Shown here: piece after piece, positions 7,520 through 16,842 of the stretch
Layout: each line of letters opens with the position of its first letter
Numbering within the stretch: the first letter of the stretch is position 1
Assembly (NCBI RefSeq): GCF_020141465.1
Contig: NZ_JAHSPD010000001.1
Location: 1,346,374-1,410,373 of the forward strand
DNA: 64,000 bases
Direction: 5' to 3'
From: Roseovarius carneus
GTDB taxonomy: Bacteria; Pseudomonadota; Alphaproteobacteria; Rhodobacterales; Rhodobacteraceae
Program-made: the position numbers and the translations under genes
Notes under the pieces: generated by a model
What the model saw: only the letters and a program-made list of their open reading frames with translations
Told to the model about the DNA's origin: nothing
The model's database searches: none

Positions 7520-10036
7520 CTATTCGCGCGCGCGCAAGACCCGCGCCGGGCGCGCCCTGAGCGGCCCCCATGCAAAGGCGAGCGCCGCCAGAAGTGTGAC
7601 CGCCACGCCGCCTATGACAATTGCCAGCGCCGACGGCCAGATCACGCGGTAGGATGTGTCCATCACGAAATGGCTGACCGCCCAGCCGCCCAATATACCC
7701 GCACCAATCGCCACGATCCCCGCCGCCGCGCCCAAAAGCCCCGCGCGCAGGGCAAGGCTCAGCAAAATGCGCCCCCGGCTGGCCCCTAGGGTCTTTAATA
7801 CTGCCGCCTCATAAACTCGAGCACCCTGATCCGCCGCCGCCGCCCCGATCAGCACAAGGAACCCGGTGAGCAATGTCGCCGCCGCCCCCCATGACGTGGC
7901 CGAGGCGAGACTGCCCAACAGATCCGAGACCCGGCTGATCGCATCCCGCACGGAGATCGCCGTGACGTTTGGCATGGCGTTCGATATCTCCCGAAGGAGC
8001 CGCCCCTCTGCCTCGGGGGCGGCATAGACGGTGGAGATGAAGCTATGCGGCGCGCCCTCCAGCGCGGAGGGGTTCATCGACATGATGAAGCCGATCCCGG
8101 CGGTGGAGAAATCCACCACCCTGAGCGATGTGAGGGTCGCGGTGATGTCGCGACCAAGGATGTTGACAGTGATCGCGTCCCCAAGGTTCAGCCCCATTTC
8201 TGAGGCCTCTTCTGCGGCGAAGCTGACCTGTGGAGGGCCTGCGTAATCCTCGGGCCACCATGCGCCCGCCGTGATTTCGGCCCCCTCCGGCGGGGCGTCG
8301 GAATAGGTCACACCGCGGTCGCCTTCCAGCACCCAATGGGTGCCTGCGACCTCCGCTGCGGGGCGGCCATTGATCTGGGTGATGATGCCGCGCAGCATGG
8401 GGGCGGCTTGGACTTCGGTGACGCCCATGTCGGCCTCCATCCGGGCGCGAAACTCGGGCATCTGGTCGCGCTGAAGATCGACAAAGAAGAACGCGGGCGC
8501 GCGGGTCGGGAGATCCCGCTCGATCGCGCCGCGCAGGTTGCCGTCGATCTGCCCCACAGCGGCCAGTACGCTGAGGCCAAGGCCCAGTGACAGAACCACA
8601 GGACCCGCCGTCGTGCCCGGCCCGCCGATGGCCCCAAGCGCCCAAGCGACGGCGGGGCGACCGCGCGCAGCAGGGCGCAGAGCGCGGGCCAGCGCCTTGA
8701 TCGCGCGCGCGGCGAGACCCAGAAGAATGAGCGCGCCAAGGATGCCCCCGGCGGTCCAGAGTGTGAGCATAAGATTACCGGAAAAGACCGCAGCGGCGGT
8801 GACGAGCAACGCCAGAAGAAGTGCTATGACAGCGAGGAACGGCAGCGGCGGCCATGTCCGCTCAGACGCGCCGCCATCGCGGAAGAGGCGCGCGGCGCGG
8901 ATATCCTGCACCTTGGCCAGCGGGATGAGCGTGAAGAGAAGGGCGGCCAGCGTGCCGTAGATCGCGGCCTCCAGCATCGGGCCGGGATAAAAAGCGAAGC
9001 GCGCGGGCACAGGCAGCCGCGCCTCCAAAAGGGGGGCCAGCAGCACGGGAATGCCCGCGCCCAGCACCGTGCCGACGACAAGGCCAAGGGCGCAGAGCGC
9101 GCCGATCTGGATAAAATACGTGGCCAAAATCGTGCCGCGCCCAGCCCCCAAAGTGCGCAGGATTGCGATGGTCTCGGTCTTGCGGGCGAGATAGGCGCGC
9201 ACAGCCGCCGAAATGCCAACGCCCCCCACGGCTAGCCCGCTCAGCCCCACAAGCACGAGAAACGCGCCCAGCCGGTTGACGAATTCCGCCACGCCGGGCG
9301 CGCCGTTCCGCGCATCGGTCCAGCGCAGTCCGGACGCCTCGCTCGCGGCCTCAGCCTCCGCTTGAAGTGCCTCAAGATCAGTGCCCGGCGGCAGGGTCAG
9401 GCGGTAACGGGTGGAGAAGAGCGTGCCGGGTTGCAGCAGACCCGAAGTGGCCAGCGCTTCGGTTCTCAGAAGCGTCCGGGGCCCAAGGCCGATGCCGCCG
9501 GTGGCATTGTCCGGCTCCCGCACGAGCGCGGCCATGAGGATGAACTCCTGTGTACCCAGCGCGAACCTGTCGCCCGGCACCATATCCAGCCGCGCAATCA
9601 GCACGGGGTCCATGACGGCACCGGGGAGGCCTTCCGCACCATCCAGCGCCGCGCCCAAGGCCATATCCGGCTCAAGCCGCGCCGCGCCAATCAGCGGATA
9701 GAGATTATCTACCGCCTTCACTTGGGTGAGCCCCCGCTCATCGCCCGCCACGGCAAGGGAGCGGAAATCGACCACCTCGGACACCGCCAGCGCTGTCTCG
9801 GCCATCCACGCACGCTCGCCCTCGGAGGCAAAGCGGTAGGTCAGCTCAATCTCCGCATCGCCACCCAAGAGGGCCGCGCCCTCAGCGGTCAGCCCGGCGG
9901 TGATGCTCTCGCGGATCGTGCCCACGGCGGCAATCGCGGCCACCCCGAGGATGATGCAACCCAGAAGGATGCGGAACCCCGCCAGCCCGCCGCGCAGCTC
10001 CCGCCGGGCAAGCCGCGCCGCGATGCGCAGGGTCAC
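7520..10036 (-). CDS. ABC transporter permease, FtsX-like (YbbP type)
   Basis: This 838-residue protein has the two-fold FtsX/MacB layout. An N-terminal membrane helix is followed by a large periplasmic domain and three helices, then a second set of helices, a second periplasmic domain and three C-terminal helices. It matches YbbP-type permeases of the mechanotransmission ABC group rather than substrate-translocating transporters. The start is GTG at 10036, overlapping the TGA of the ATPase gene in a GTGA junction, a sign of translational coupling. With the ATPase and divergent tesA it reproduces the tesA/ybbA/ybbP neighbourhood known in gammaproteobacteria. The function of the complex is not settled. 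Confidence 0.9.
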   Translation of the reverse strand: MTLRIAARLARRELRGGLAGFRILLGCIILGVAAIAAVGTIRESITAGLTAEGAALLGGDAEIELTYRFASEGERAWMAETALAVSEVVDFRSLAVAGDERGLTQVKAVDNLYPLIGAARLEPDMALGAALDGAEGLPGAVMDPVLIARLDMVPGDRFALGTQEFILMAALVREPDNATGGIGLGPRTLLRTEALATSGLLQPGTLFSTRYRLTLPPGTDLEALQAEAEAASEASGLRWTDARNGAPGVAEFVNRLGAFLVLVGLSGLAVGGVGISAAVRAYLARKTETIAILRTLGAGRGTILATYFIQIGALCALGLVVGTVLGAGIPVLLAPLLEARLPVPARFAFYPGPMLEAAIYGTLAALLFTLIPLAKVQDIRAARLFRDGGASERTWPPLPFLAVIALLLALLVTAAAVFSGNLMLTLWTAGGILGALILLGLAARAIKALARALRPAARGRPAVAWALGAIGGPGTTAGPVVLSLGLGLSVLAAVGQIDGNLRGAIERDLPTRAPAFFFVDLQRDQMPEFRARMEADMGVTEVQAAPMLRGIITQINGRPAAEVAGTHWVLEGDRGVTYSDAPPEGAEITAGAWWPEDYAGPPQVSFAAEEASEMGLNLGDAITVNILGRDITATLTSLRVVDFSTAGIGFIMSMNPSALEGAPHSFISTVYAAPEAEGRLLREISNAMPNVTAISVRDAISRVSDLLGSLASATSWGAAATLLTGFLVLIGAAAADQGARVYEAAVLKTLGASRGRILLSLALRAGLLGAAAGIVAIGAGILGGWAVSHFVMDTSYRVIWPSALAIVIGGVAVTLLAALAFAWGPLRARPARVLRARE

Positions 10037-10716
10037 GCGGCCTCCGATGCTGCAATCTGCCCATCGCGCAGTGCGATCACCCGGTCACAACGGCGCGCGA
10101 GGTCCATGTCATGCGTGACCAGAACCAGCGTCGCGCCATGCCGTTCGCGCAGTCCGAAAAGAAGCTCCACGATGCTGGCCCCAGTAGCGGTGTCGAGATT
10201 GCCAGTGGGTTCATCCGCAAGGATCAATTTGGGGCGCGGGGCGGCGGCCCGGGCCAGTGCGACACGCTGTTGTTCCCCGCCCGAAAGCTGAGCGGGGTAG
10301 TGCCCGGCGCGCGCAGAAAGGCCTACCGCGTCCAATTCAGCCAGCGCGCGCGCCTCTGCGTCGGGCGCGCCCGCAAGCTCCAGAGGGGTTGCGACATTCT
10401 CCAGCGCGGTCATTGTGGGGATCAGGTGAAATGACTGAAACACCACGCCCATATTATCGCGCCGGAGCCGGGCCAGCGCATCCTCGTTCATCGCACCGAG
10501 ATCCTGTCCAAGCGCCATCACAACGCCGCCCGTCGCCTTCTCCAGCCCGCCCATCAGCATCAAGAGCGAGGATTTTCCCGAGCCGGACGGCCCCACGAGG
10601 CCCACCGTTTCACCCGGATGGACATCCAGCGTGATCCCGCGCAAAATCTCGACCAGACCTGCACCGGCCCTAAGTGAAAGCTGTGCATTTTGCAGGGAAA
10701 TGAGGGGAGAGGTCAT
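10033..10716 (-). CDS. ABC transporter ATP-binding protein (YbbA/LolD type)
   Basis: This 227-residue ATPase has all core motifs: Walker A GPSGSGKSS (42-50), signature LSGGEQQ (144-150) and Walker B LILADEP followed by TGNLD (164 onward). The FQSFHLIPTMTALENV Q-loop region is typical of the LolD/MacB/YbbA subgroup. It powers the permease encoded immediately downstream, with which it overlaps by four bases. The ATG at 10716 is preferred because it begins the conserved strand. This ATG overlaps the ATG of the divergent tesA by two bases, so each transcript leader must lie inside the other gene. Confidence 0.93.
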   Translation of the reverse strand: MTSPLISLQNAQLSLRAGAGLVEILRGITLDVHPGETVGLVGPSGSGKSSLLMLMGGLEKATGGVVMALGQDLGAMNEDALARLRRDNMGVVFQSFHLIPTMTALENVATPLELAGAPDAEARALAELDAVGLSARAGHYPAQLSGGEQQRVALARAAAPRPKLILADEPTGNLDTATGASIVELLFGLRERHGATLVLVTHDMDLARRCDRVIALRDGQIAASEAA

Positions 10717-11398
10717 GGGACGCCTATGTTTGCGGGACACCCTTGGATATATCGGTGCGGGCTGGCGCGGCAAGGCGGCGGCGGGGTTTCTTTTCCTGGC
10801 CTCGCCCGCATGGGCCGAGCCGGTCACGGTTCTGGCGCTGGGCGATAGCCTGACGCAGGGCTATGGCCTGATCGAAGCAGAAGGGTTTGTGCCGCAACTC
10901 TCCGCATGGTTGGAGGCAGCGGGGATCCCTGCGGTTGTGATCAATGGCGGCGTGTCGGGCCAGACCACGGCAGGCGGGGCGGCGCAGGTCGCGTGGAGCC
11001 TCACGCCGGAAGTGGACGCGATGATCGTGGCGCTGGGCGGAAATGACCTTCTGCGCGGGATCGCGCCGGAGGTGGCGCGCACAAACTTGAAACGAATCAT
11101 GCAAGAAGCCCGCGCGCAAGACGTGGAGGTGCTGCTGGTGGGGCTGCCTGCGCCAAGCAATTATGGGGCTGCGTATAAGGCGGAATTCGATGCGATTTAC
11201 CCCGATCTGGCGGCGGAATATGGCACGGCTCTGGCCCCTGATTTCTTCATAGGGCTGGCGGGTGAGGAGGACGTGCGCGCACGGTTTTTTCAGCCCGATG
11301 GCATCCACCCGAACGCGGCCGGGGTGACACGGATCGTCGAGGCGTTGGGCCCGGAGGTTGCTGCCCTGATCGCGGCGGCGCAGATGGATGCGCAATAA
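10715..11398 (+). CDS. tesA: Arylesterase / TesA-like SGNH lysophospholipase
   Basis: This is an SGNH/GDSL hydrolase of 227 residues. Block I is GDSLTQGYG with nucleophile S45, block III is GGNDLLRG, and block V is DGIHPNAAG with the Asp-His pair. An N-terminal hydrophobic stretch ending ASPAWA (about residue 34) indicates export to the periplasm. Family members cleave acyl-CoA, arylesters or lysophospholipids. The start codon assigned shares two bases with the divergent ATPase start, and a TTG a few codons later could be an alternative. The gene ends at a bidirectional terminator. Confidence 0.9.
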   Translation: MGRLCLRDTLGYIGAGWRGKAAAGFLFLASPAWAEPVTVLALGDSLTQGYGLIEAEGFVPQLSAWLEAAGIPAVVINGGVSGQTTAGGAAQVAWSLTPEVDAMIVALGGNDLLRGIAPEVARTNLKRIMQEARAQDVEVLLVGLPAPSNYGAAYKAEFDAIYPDLAAEYGTALAPDFFIGLAGEEDVRARFFQPDGIHPNAAGVTRIVEALGPEVAALIAAAQMDAQ

Positions 11399-11425
11399 AA
11401 AAGGGCCCCAGAAGGAGCCCTTTTT
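11398..11425. terminator. Bidirectional rho-independent terminator between tesA and csp
   Basis: Arms AAAAAGGGC (11398-11406) and GCCCTTTTT (11417-11425) form a stem whose A-rich and T-rich flanks give U-tracts on both strands. It serves convergent tesA and the cold-shock gene and overlaps the tesA stop codon. Confidence 0.85.
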
Positions 11426-11444
11426 CGAATTAGATAACAGTCGC

Positions 11445-11651
11445 TTAGACGAGAACGATGTTCGCGGCGGACTGGCGGGCATCACGGCCCTCTTCGATGT
11501 CGAAGGTGACTTTCTGGTCATCTGCGAGGCCGGTCAGGCCGGCACGCTCGACTGCAGAAATGTGCACGAACACATCTTTTCCACCACCATCGGGGGCGAT
11601 GAAGCCGTAACCTTTGGTGGAATTAAACCATTTCACTGTGCCATTGGCCAT
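11445..11651 (-). CDS. Cold-shock domain protein (CspA family)
   Basis: This 68-residue single cold-shock domain begins MANGTVKWFNSTKGYGFI. It contains RNP1 (KGYGFI) and RNP2 (DVFVHIS), the aromatic nucleic-acid-binding face of the OB-fold. It acts as an RNA chaperone that melts secondary structure in mRNA. A strong ribosome-binding site (TAGGAGA) precedes the ATG. Whether it is truly cold-induced cannot be told from sequence, though an open upstream interval of 360 bp leaves room for the long leader typical of such genes. Confidence 0.95.
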   Translation of the reverse strand: MANGTVKWFNSTKGYGFIAPDGGGKDVFVHISAVERAGLTGLADDQKVTFDIEEGRDARQSAANIVLV

Positions 11652-12012
11652 GTGAGTGTCTCCTAATAGTTGCTACCCGCGAAGTGCGGCAGCCTGGCTT
11701 ATCGTCGCAAGATCGAGTGACTGAGCCGTTAGGAGCAGGTGGTCGATAGAGGTCGGGTCGCAAAAGTCGTATGCACCCTAAGACGCCAAAAAGCAAGGGT
11801 TGTCTTTGACCGCGCGGTGTATGGGCAGGAATTTGCGCGGCGGGTTTTGGGGGTGATTTTTGGTGGGCGCGGTTGGTCTCGGGCTGGCCCGGCCAGCGAT
11901 GCGGCCCGACCTAGGATAACGCTCAGCTCCGAGCCATGCTGCGCCGGAACATTGAGCTTGCCCCTCCGCTGGTGGTCGGCGCTATTGGCTTGACTCATCC
12001 ACCAACAGTCCC
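11652..12012. other. Intergenic region between csp and parE
   Basis: No convincing gene is present. It should hold the csp promoter and leader on the minus strand. A small GC-rich inverted repeat, GCTGGC-CCG-GCCAGC, lies at 11883-11897 without a U-tract. The short open frames here lack family features or a ribosome-binding site. Confidence 0.6.
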
Positions 12013-13971
12013 TCAAACATCCAGTTCCTCCACAAACCGCGCGTTTTCCTGAATATACTGAAACCGCAGCTCGGGTTTCTTGCCCATGAGGCGCTCGACC
12101 AGATCGCCGGTCTCGCCCGGCTCATCCTCGTCAATCGTGACGCGGATCAGTTTGCGGGACGCGGGGTTCATGGTGGTGTCCTTGAGGTCCTTGGCGTCCA
12201 TCTCACCGAGGCCTTTGAAGCGGGAGACGTCGATCTTGCCCTTCCCGCCAAGGCCTTTTTCCATCCACATGTCACGTTCGGCCTCATCAAGACAGTAGAC
12301 GCGTTTGGCCCCTTGGCTAAGCCGGTAGAGCGGCGGGCAGGCGAGGTAGAGATGGCCTGTGTCGATCATGGGTCGCATTTGGCTGAAGAAAAACGTCATC
12401 AGGAGCGCCGCGATATGCGCGCCGTCCACATCCGCATCGGTCATGATGATGATCTTGTCATAGCGCAGATCGTCGATGTTAAAGCGGCTGCCGAGGCCCA
12501 CGCCGAGCGCTTGGGTCAGGTCTGAGATCTCGGCGTTGGACCCCAGTTTGGAAGAGGCCGCCCCCAGCACGTTTAGGATTTTGCCGCGCAAGGGCAAGAG
12601 CGCTTGGGTTTTGCGGTCGCGCGCCATTTTGGCCGATCCGCCCGCTGAGTCGCCTTCGACGATGAAAAGCTCCGTGCCCTCGCGAGTCGCGGAGGAGCAA
12701 TCGACCAGCTTGCCGGGCAGGCGCAGCTTTTTGGTGGCTGTTTTGCGTTGGGTTTCTTTCTCCTGACGGCGGCGCAGACGCTCCTCGGCGCGCAGCACCA
12801 GAAAATCGAGGATCGCGCCCGCTGATTTCGTGTCGGCGGCCAGCCAGTTGTCGAAGTGATCACGCACAGCACCCTCTACGAGGCGCGCGGCCTCGGTGGT
12901 GGCGAGGCGGTCTTTTGTCTGACCGACAAACTCCGGCTCCGAGATAAAGCACGACACCAGCGCGCAGCCGCCCGCCATCAAATCCTCGCGTGTGATCTGC
13001 GCAGCCTTTCGGTTGTTCGACAGCTCGCCGTAAGCCTTGATCCCCTTGAGGATTGCGGCCCAGAAACCCGCCACATGGGTGCCGCCCTCGGGTGTGGGCA
13101 CGGTGTTACAATAGCTCTGGATGAACCCGTCGCGCGCGGGGGTCCAATTGATGGCCCATTCGACCTTGCCGGGGGCTTGGAAACGCTCGTTGAAATCGAC
13201 GGTCCCGGCGAAGGGGGCATCGGCGTAGGTGGAGGCCGACCCGAGCGTTTCGCGCAGGTAATCGGCGAGGCCGCCGGGGAAGTGGAATGTGGCCTCTTGC
13301 GGAGTTTCGCCGTCATTGATGGCCGATTTCCAACGGATCTCAACACCGGAAAAGAGATAGGCCTTGGAGCGGATAGATTTGAAAAGCCTCGCAGGCTTGA
13401 ACCGGTGCGCGCCAAAAATCTGCTCATCGGCATGAAAGGTTACCGTGGTGCCGCGCCGGTTGGGGGCGGCGCCGATTTTTTGCACAGGACCCTGCGGGAT
13501 ACCGCGCGAAAACGACTGTTCCCACAGCTCCTTGTCGCGGGCGACCTGAACGACCATGGAATCGCTCAGCGCGTTGACCACCGACGCGCCCACCCCGTGC
13601 AGGCCGCCCGATGTCTGGTATGCTTTGCCCGAGAATTTGCCGCCCGCGTGCAGGGTGCAGAGGATCACCTCAAGCGCGGATTTGTCGGGAAATTTGGGGT
13701 GCGGATCGACGGGGATGCCGCGCCCGTTGTCGCGGATCGTCATGGAGTAATCGGCGTGCAGCTCCACCTCGATCCGGTTGGCATAGCCTGCCACAGCCTC
13801 GTCCATGGAGTTGTCCAGAACCTCGGCCACGAGGTGATGCAACGCGCGCTCATCCGTGCCGCCAATATACATGCCGGGGCGTTTGCGCACAGGCTCCAGC
13901 CCCTCCAGCACTTCGATGGAGGAGGCGTCATAATCGCTCGGGCTTGATCCGCCGCTCAGAAGGTCATTCAT
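12013..13971 (-). CDS. parE: DNA topoisomerase IV subunit B
   Basis: This is the ATPase subunit of topoisomerase IV, 652 residues, which decatenates daughter chromosomes together with ParC. The GHKL ATPase domain shows the N-box region EVLDNSMDEA, DNGRGIPVD and GGLHGVGASVVNALS. The TOPRIM domain follows with EGDSAGGSA and DADVDGAHI, then the conserved C-terminal RFKGLGEMD. The length and absence of the GyrB insertion support ParE over GyrB. The gene stands alone between csp and glk on the minus strand, and no parC is in the window. Confidence 0.95.
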   Translation of the reverse strand: MNDLLSGGSSPSDYDASSIEVLEGLEPVRKRPGMYIGGTDERALHHLVAEVLDNSMDEAVAGYANRIEVELHADYSMTIRDNGRGIPVDPHPKFPDKSALEVILCTLHAGGKFSGKAYQTSGGLHGVGASVVNALSDSMVVQVARDKELWEQSFSRGIPQGPVQKIGAAPNRRGTTVTFHADEQIFGAHRFKPARLFKSIRSKAYLFSGVEIRWKSAINDGETPQEATFHFPGGLADYLRETLGSASTYADAPFAGTVDFNERFQAPGKVEWAINWTPARDGFIQSYCNTVPTPEGGTHVAGFWAAILKGIKAYGELSNNRKAAQITREDLMAGGCALVSCFISEPEFVGQTKDRLATTEAARLVEGAVRDHFDNWLAADTKSAGAILDFLVLRAEERLRRRQEKETQRKTATKKLRLPGKLVDCSSATREGTELFIVEGDSAGGSAKMARDRKTQALLPLRGKILNVLGAASSKLGSNAEISDLTQALGVGLGSRFNIDDLRYDKIIIMTDADVDGAHIAALLMTFFFSQMRPMIDTGHLYLACPPLYRLSQGAKRVYCLDEAERDMWMEKGLGGKGKIDVSRFKGLGEMDAKDLKDTTMNPASRKLIRVTIDEDEPGETGDLVERLMGKKPELRFQYIQENARFVEELDV

Positions 13972-14046
13972 ACCGCTGCTCTTTGCTTTTGATTGAGGCC
14001 GAGTATGGCAGGGCGCGGGCGCGGGGAAAAGGAGGAACGCGCGACG

Positions 14047-14952
14047 CTAGGCGCTGATTTGCCTTAAAAGGCGGGCGCAGCCGATGAGGGCAGCGGTATC
14101 ATCGTGCAAGACACGTAGCGGAACGCGCGTCGCAATGGCGCGGTAGGGGCCTTTGGCCCACATCCGCTCAGTGAATTCGGGGCGCATGAGATGCGGGGCC
14201 AGCGCACGCGCCAGACCGCCGATAAGGGTGATGCCCTCGGTCGGCAGATGGGTGAGCGCCAGATCACCTATCACATGGCCAAGCACATGGAGCGCGATCC
14301 GGGTTGTGTGCCGCTCAGGGTCTTGCAGCAAGCTTGGCAGATCATCGCCCTCTCCCAACCACGCGGCGATCTGGGTGAGAGCGGGGCCGCTCAGCACGGC
14401 CTCAATCGGCAGATGCGGCGCAGACCGTGCCAGATGCTCGATCACCCCGTCGGGCAGGTCTGGCATATGGGGTAGGCGGGAATGGCCCGTCTCGGATGGT
14501 GGCACGAAAAGCCACGCGCCCGTGCGGTAGACCACCGCGATATTGCAGCCAGTGCCAAGCCCGAGCACAAGACGTGTACCGCGCACAGGCATGCCCGGCA
14601 AAATCTCGGTGATGCTCTCAGGGGCCAGATCGTCCAGCGCATAGCCCTGTGCTTGGAGGTCGTTGATCAGATGAACCGTCTGCGCGCCAGTTATGCGGGC
14701 AAGCCGCGCACCATCCACATGCCAGTCGATATTCGTGAGCTGCGCCGTCCCTGATTGCACTGGCCCCGCCACCCCGGCGGCGATGGCCGAGACAGGGCGC
14801 CCCATCAGATAGGTCTCAATCAGCGCCTCTGAACTGGTATGATCGGCATTGCGCAAGGTCTCTACGCTGGCTGCATCCAAAGCGCCAAAATGGCTGAGGC
14901 CGAGGCGGGTGTTTGTCCCGCCGATATCCATGAGAAGGCTGGGCGTGGTCAT
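14047..14952 (-). CDS. glk: Glucokinase
   Basis: This 301-residue ROK/hexokinase-fold glucokinase phosphorylates glucose with ATP to feed the Entner-Doudoroff or related pathways. The phosphate-binding motif MDIGGTNTRLGL sits near the N-terminus, and GLGTGCNIAVV and the Glk-type EITGHSRLPH-like segment (ETGHSRLPHMPD) follow. The start at 14952 is chosen because AAAGGAG lies 7 nt upstream and the protein then begins MTTPSLLMDIGG. It is divergent from a DMT transporter, with 97 bp between the starts. Confidence 0.9.
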   Translation of the reverse strand: MTTPSLLMDIGGTNTRLGLSHFGALDAASVETLRNADHTSSEALIETYLMGRPVSAIAAGVAGPVQSGTAQLTNIDWHVDGARLARITGAQTVHLINDLQAQGYALDDLAPESITEILPGMPVRGTRLVLGLGTGCNIAVVYRTGAWLFVPPSETGHSRLPHMPDLPDGVIEHLARSAPHLPIEAVLSGPALTQIAAWLGEGDDLPSLLQDPERHTTRIALHVLGHVIGDLALTHLPTEGITLIGGLARALAPHLMRPEFTERMWAKGPYRAIATRVPLRVLHDDTAALIGCARLLRQISA

Positions 14953-15049
14953 GGGCGGCTCCTTTCGGGGCATTTATGCACGGGCTTGCATGTGCGCGCC
15001 AGCCTGGCGGCACTTTACAAACGCTGCCCCGCGCGCCAGAGATTGGGGC

Positions 15050-15943
15050 ATGAGCGAGCATATGAAGGGCATATTGATCACGGCGCTGGGCGTTATGCTC
15101 ATCGTGCCGGATTCGCTTTTCGTGCGGGTGATCGACGCAGGGCCGGCGACGATCACCTTCTGGCGCAGCTTCATGGCGGGGGGGCTGATCCTCCTCGGCT
15201 TGCTGATTTTTCAGGGTGTCTCGGGGTTTCGCGCGGTGTTGCGCACGGGGCGACCGGGGCTGATCTATACGTTGTTGATCGGCTTGACCGCGCCGGGCTT
15301 TGTGATGGCGATCACGCTGACCTCGGTGGCGAATGTCGTGTTTATCTTCGCCTCAATCCCGATTTTCGCCAGCATTTTCAGCCGGATATTTCTGGGCGAG
15401 CCAATAAGCCGGCGGCTGGTCGTGACCATGGCCGCTGTGATGGTGGGCCTTGCCATCATCGCCTATGGCAGTCACGCATCGGCCATTTCATCCTGGCAGG
15501 GTGATCTCATCGCCCTCATCGTGTCGATCAATTTCGCAGGCGCGCTGACGGCGGTGCGCATGGTCAAGGCGACCTCAATGATTCCGGCCATTCCGGTGGC
15601 GTATCTGGGCGCGGCTTTCGTGATGTTCTTCTTCGCAGAACCGCTCAGCGTGATGCCCGGCCAATGGCACCTCGTGATCCCGCATGGCACGCTCATTGCC
15701 GTCTCCACATGCCTTCTGACACTGGGCCCGCGCTATATCAGCTCGGCGGAAGTGTCGCTTTTGATCTTGCTGGAATCGGTGCTGGCACCGCTTCTGGTCT
15801 GGGCCGTGATCGGCGAGAATCCGGGCGCATGGGCTTTTGTCGGCGGAGCCGTGGTGATCACGGCGCTCTTTGCATCGAACCTCATGGCGCTCCGGGCAGG
15901 CGCTAGAAGTCGATCTCGACCCCCGGCAGGCGCAGCGCCTTGA
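15050..15943 (+). CDS. DMT (EamA) family transporter
   Basis: This 297-residue membrane protein has ten predicted helices in two EamA repeats of about 130 residues each. The N-terminal repeat begins MSEHMKGILITALGVMLIVPDSLF, and the second ends with the typical SLLILLESVLAPLLVW segment. It is likely an exporter of metabolites or amino acids; the substrate is unknown. The C-terminal tail (ARSRSRPPAG) is hydrophilic and is encoded in the 41 bp that overlap the 3' end of convergent mipZ. Confidence 0.88.
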   Translation: MSEHMKGILITALGVMLIVPDSLFVRVIDAGPATITFWRSFMAGGLILLGLLIFQGVSGFRAVLRTGRPGLIYTLLIGLTAPGFVMAITLTSVANVVFIFASIPIFASIFSRIFLGEPISRRLVVTMAAVMVGLAIIAYGSHASAISSWQGDLIALIVSINFAGALTAVRMVKATSMIPAIPVAYLGAAFVMFFFAEPLSVMPGQWHLVIPHGTLIAVSTCLLTLGPRYISSAEVSLLILLESVLAPLLVWAVIGENPGAWAFVGGAVVITALFASNLMALRAGARSRSRPPAGAAP

Positions 15944-16712
15944 TCAGGTCGCGCAATTCCTGACGCGCGGCAACGTTCGAGATGTTGAGCTGTTTCACAC
16001 CCACATCCTTGAGGTCCAGCAATGTCAGCCCGCGCGGGAACAGCTCGCGGAAGATCACCCGCTCGTTAAAGCCCGGCCCGGTGCGAAACCCAATCCGCTT
16101 GGCGAGGTTATCCAGCGCCTCTCCCATCTTCTTCTTGTTCACCATGTTCTGCGCGCCAAGACGGTTGCGCAAAACGATCCAGTCGATGGGTTTGAGACCG
16201 GCCTGCGCACGCAGCTGCCGTGCGTTCCAGACCATTTCGGAATAGACGGACGGCTTGAGGATCTTCTGCCCATCCGCGTCGATATGGGCCAGAAGGTCAA
16301 AATCAATGAAGCTGTCATTGAGGGGCGTCACCAACGTGTCGGCAAGGCTATGGGCCACTTGACTGAGCCGCGTATGGGAGCCGGGGCAATCAATCACGAT
16401 GAAATCGCTATCGGGTTCCAGCGCCGCAACAGCCTCGCTCAGGCGGCGGTCATAGACGTTTTCGCCGGGGCTGAGGCTGGCGTGATCCACCTCGGGGAGG
16501 TCATGATAATGCGGGCTGGGCAGGGTGAGACCGGACTTCGCCACGAAGGATTTACGGTTCTCGGCGTAGCGCCCGAAGGTTTTCTGGCGCAGATCCAGAT
16601 CCAGCGCGCTGACCGTGTGACCCATGCGCGCAAGCGCCGTGGCCACATGCATCGACACGGTCGATTTGCCCGCACCGCCTTTTTCGTTCCCCACGACAAT
16701 AATATGCGCCAT
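15903..16712 (-). CDS. mipZ: Division-plane positioning ATPase MipZ
   Basis: This ParA/MinD-superfamily ATPase has 269 residues. The deviant Walker A is KGGAGKST close to the N-terminus (MAHIIVVGNEKGGAGKST), and the Walker B-like FIVIDCPGSHT follows. The size and the DSFIDFDLLAHID region match alphaproteobacterial MipZ, which forms a gradient from the pole-bound ParB complex and keeps FtsZ assembly at midcell. The start at 16712 is the conserved one. Its 3' end overlaps the DMT gene by 41 bp in convergent orientation. Confidence 0.92.
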   Translation of the reverse strand: MAHIIVVGNEKGGAGKSTVSMHVATALARMGHTVSALDLDLRQKTFGRYAENRKSFVAKSGLTLPSPHYHDLPEVDHASLSPGENVYDRRLSEAVAALEPDSDFIVIDCPGSHTRLSQVAHSLADTLVTPLNDSFIDFDLLAHIDADGQKILKPSVYSEMVWNARQLRAQAGLKPIDWIVLRNRLGAQNMVNKKKMGEALDNLAKRIGFRTGPGFNERVIFRELFPRGLTLLDLKDVGVKQLNISNVAARQELRDLIKALRLPGVEIDF

Positions 16713-16842
16713 GCGCCGTTCCCTTGCCTTTGCGCTACGTGCCGAGCGCTGCGCGGGTAGACTATACTGCACTGCGGCAAGAGGAAAGACGCGTGATTTG
16801 AGTGGGGGAGGAGCGCGGCAGTATGCACAAGGGGTTAATCCG

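Noticed and set aside
11739-12016. Small open frames between csp and parE
   Set aside because: No ribosome-binding site, no hydrophobic or conserved pattern, and the region is expected to hold the csp leader.
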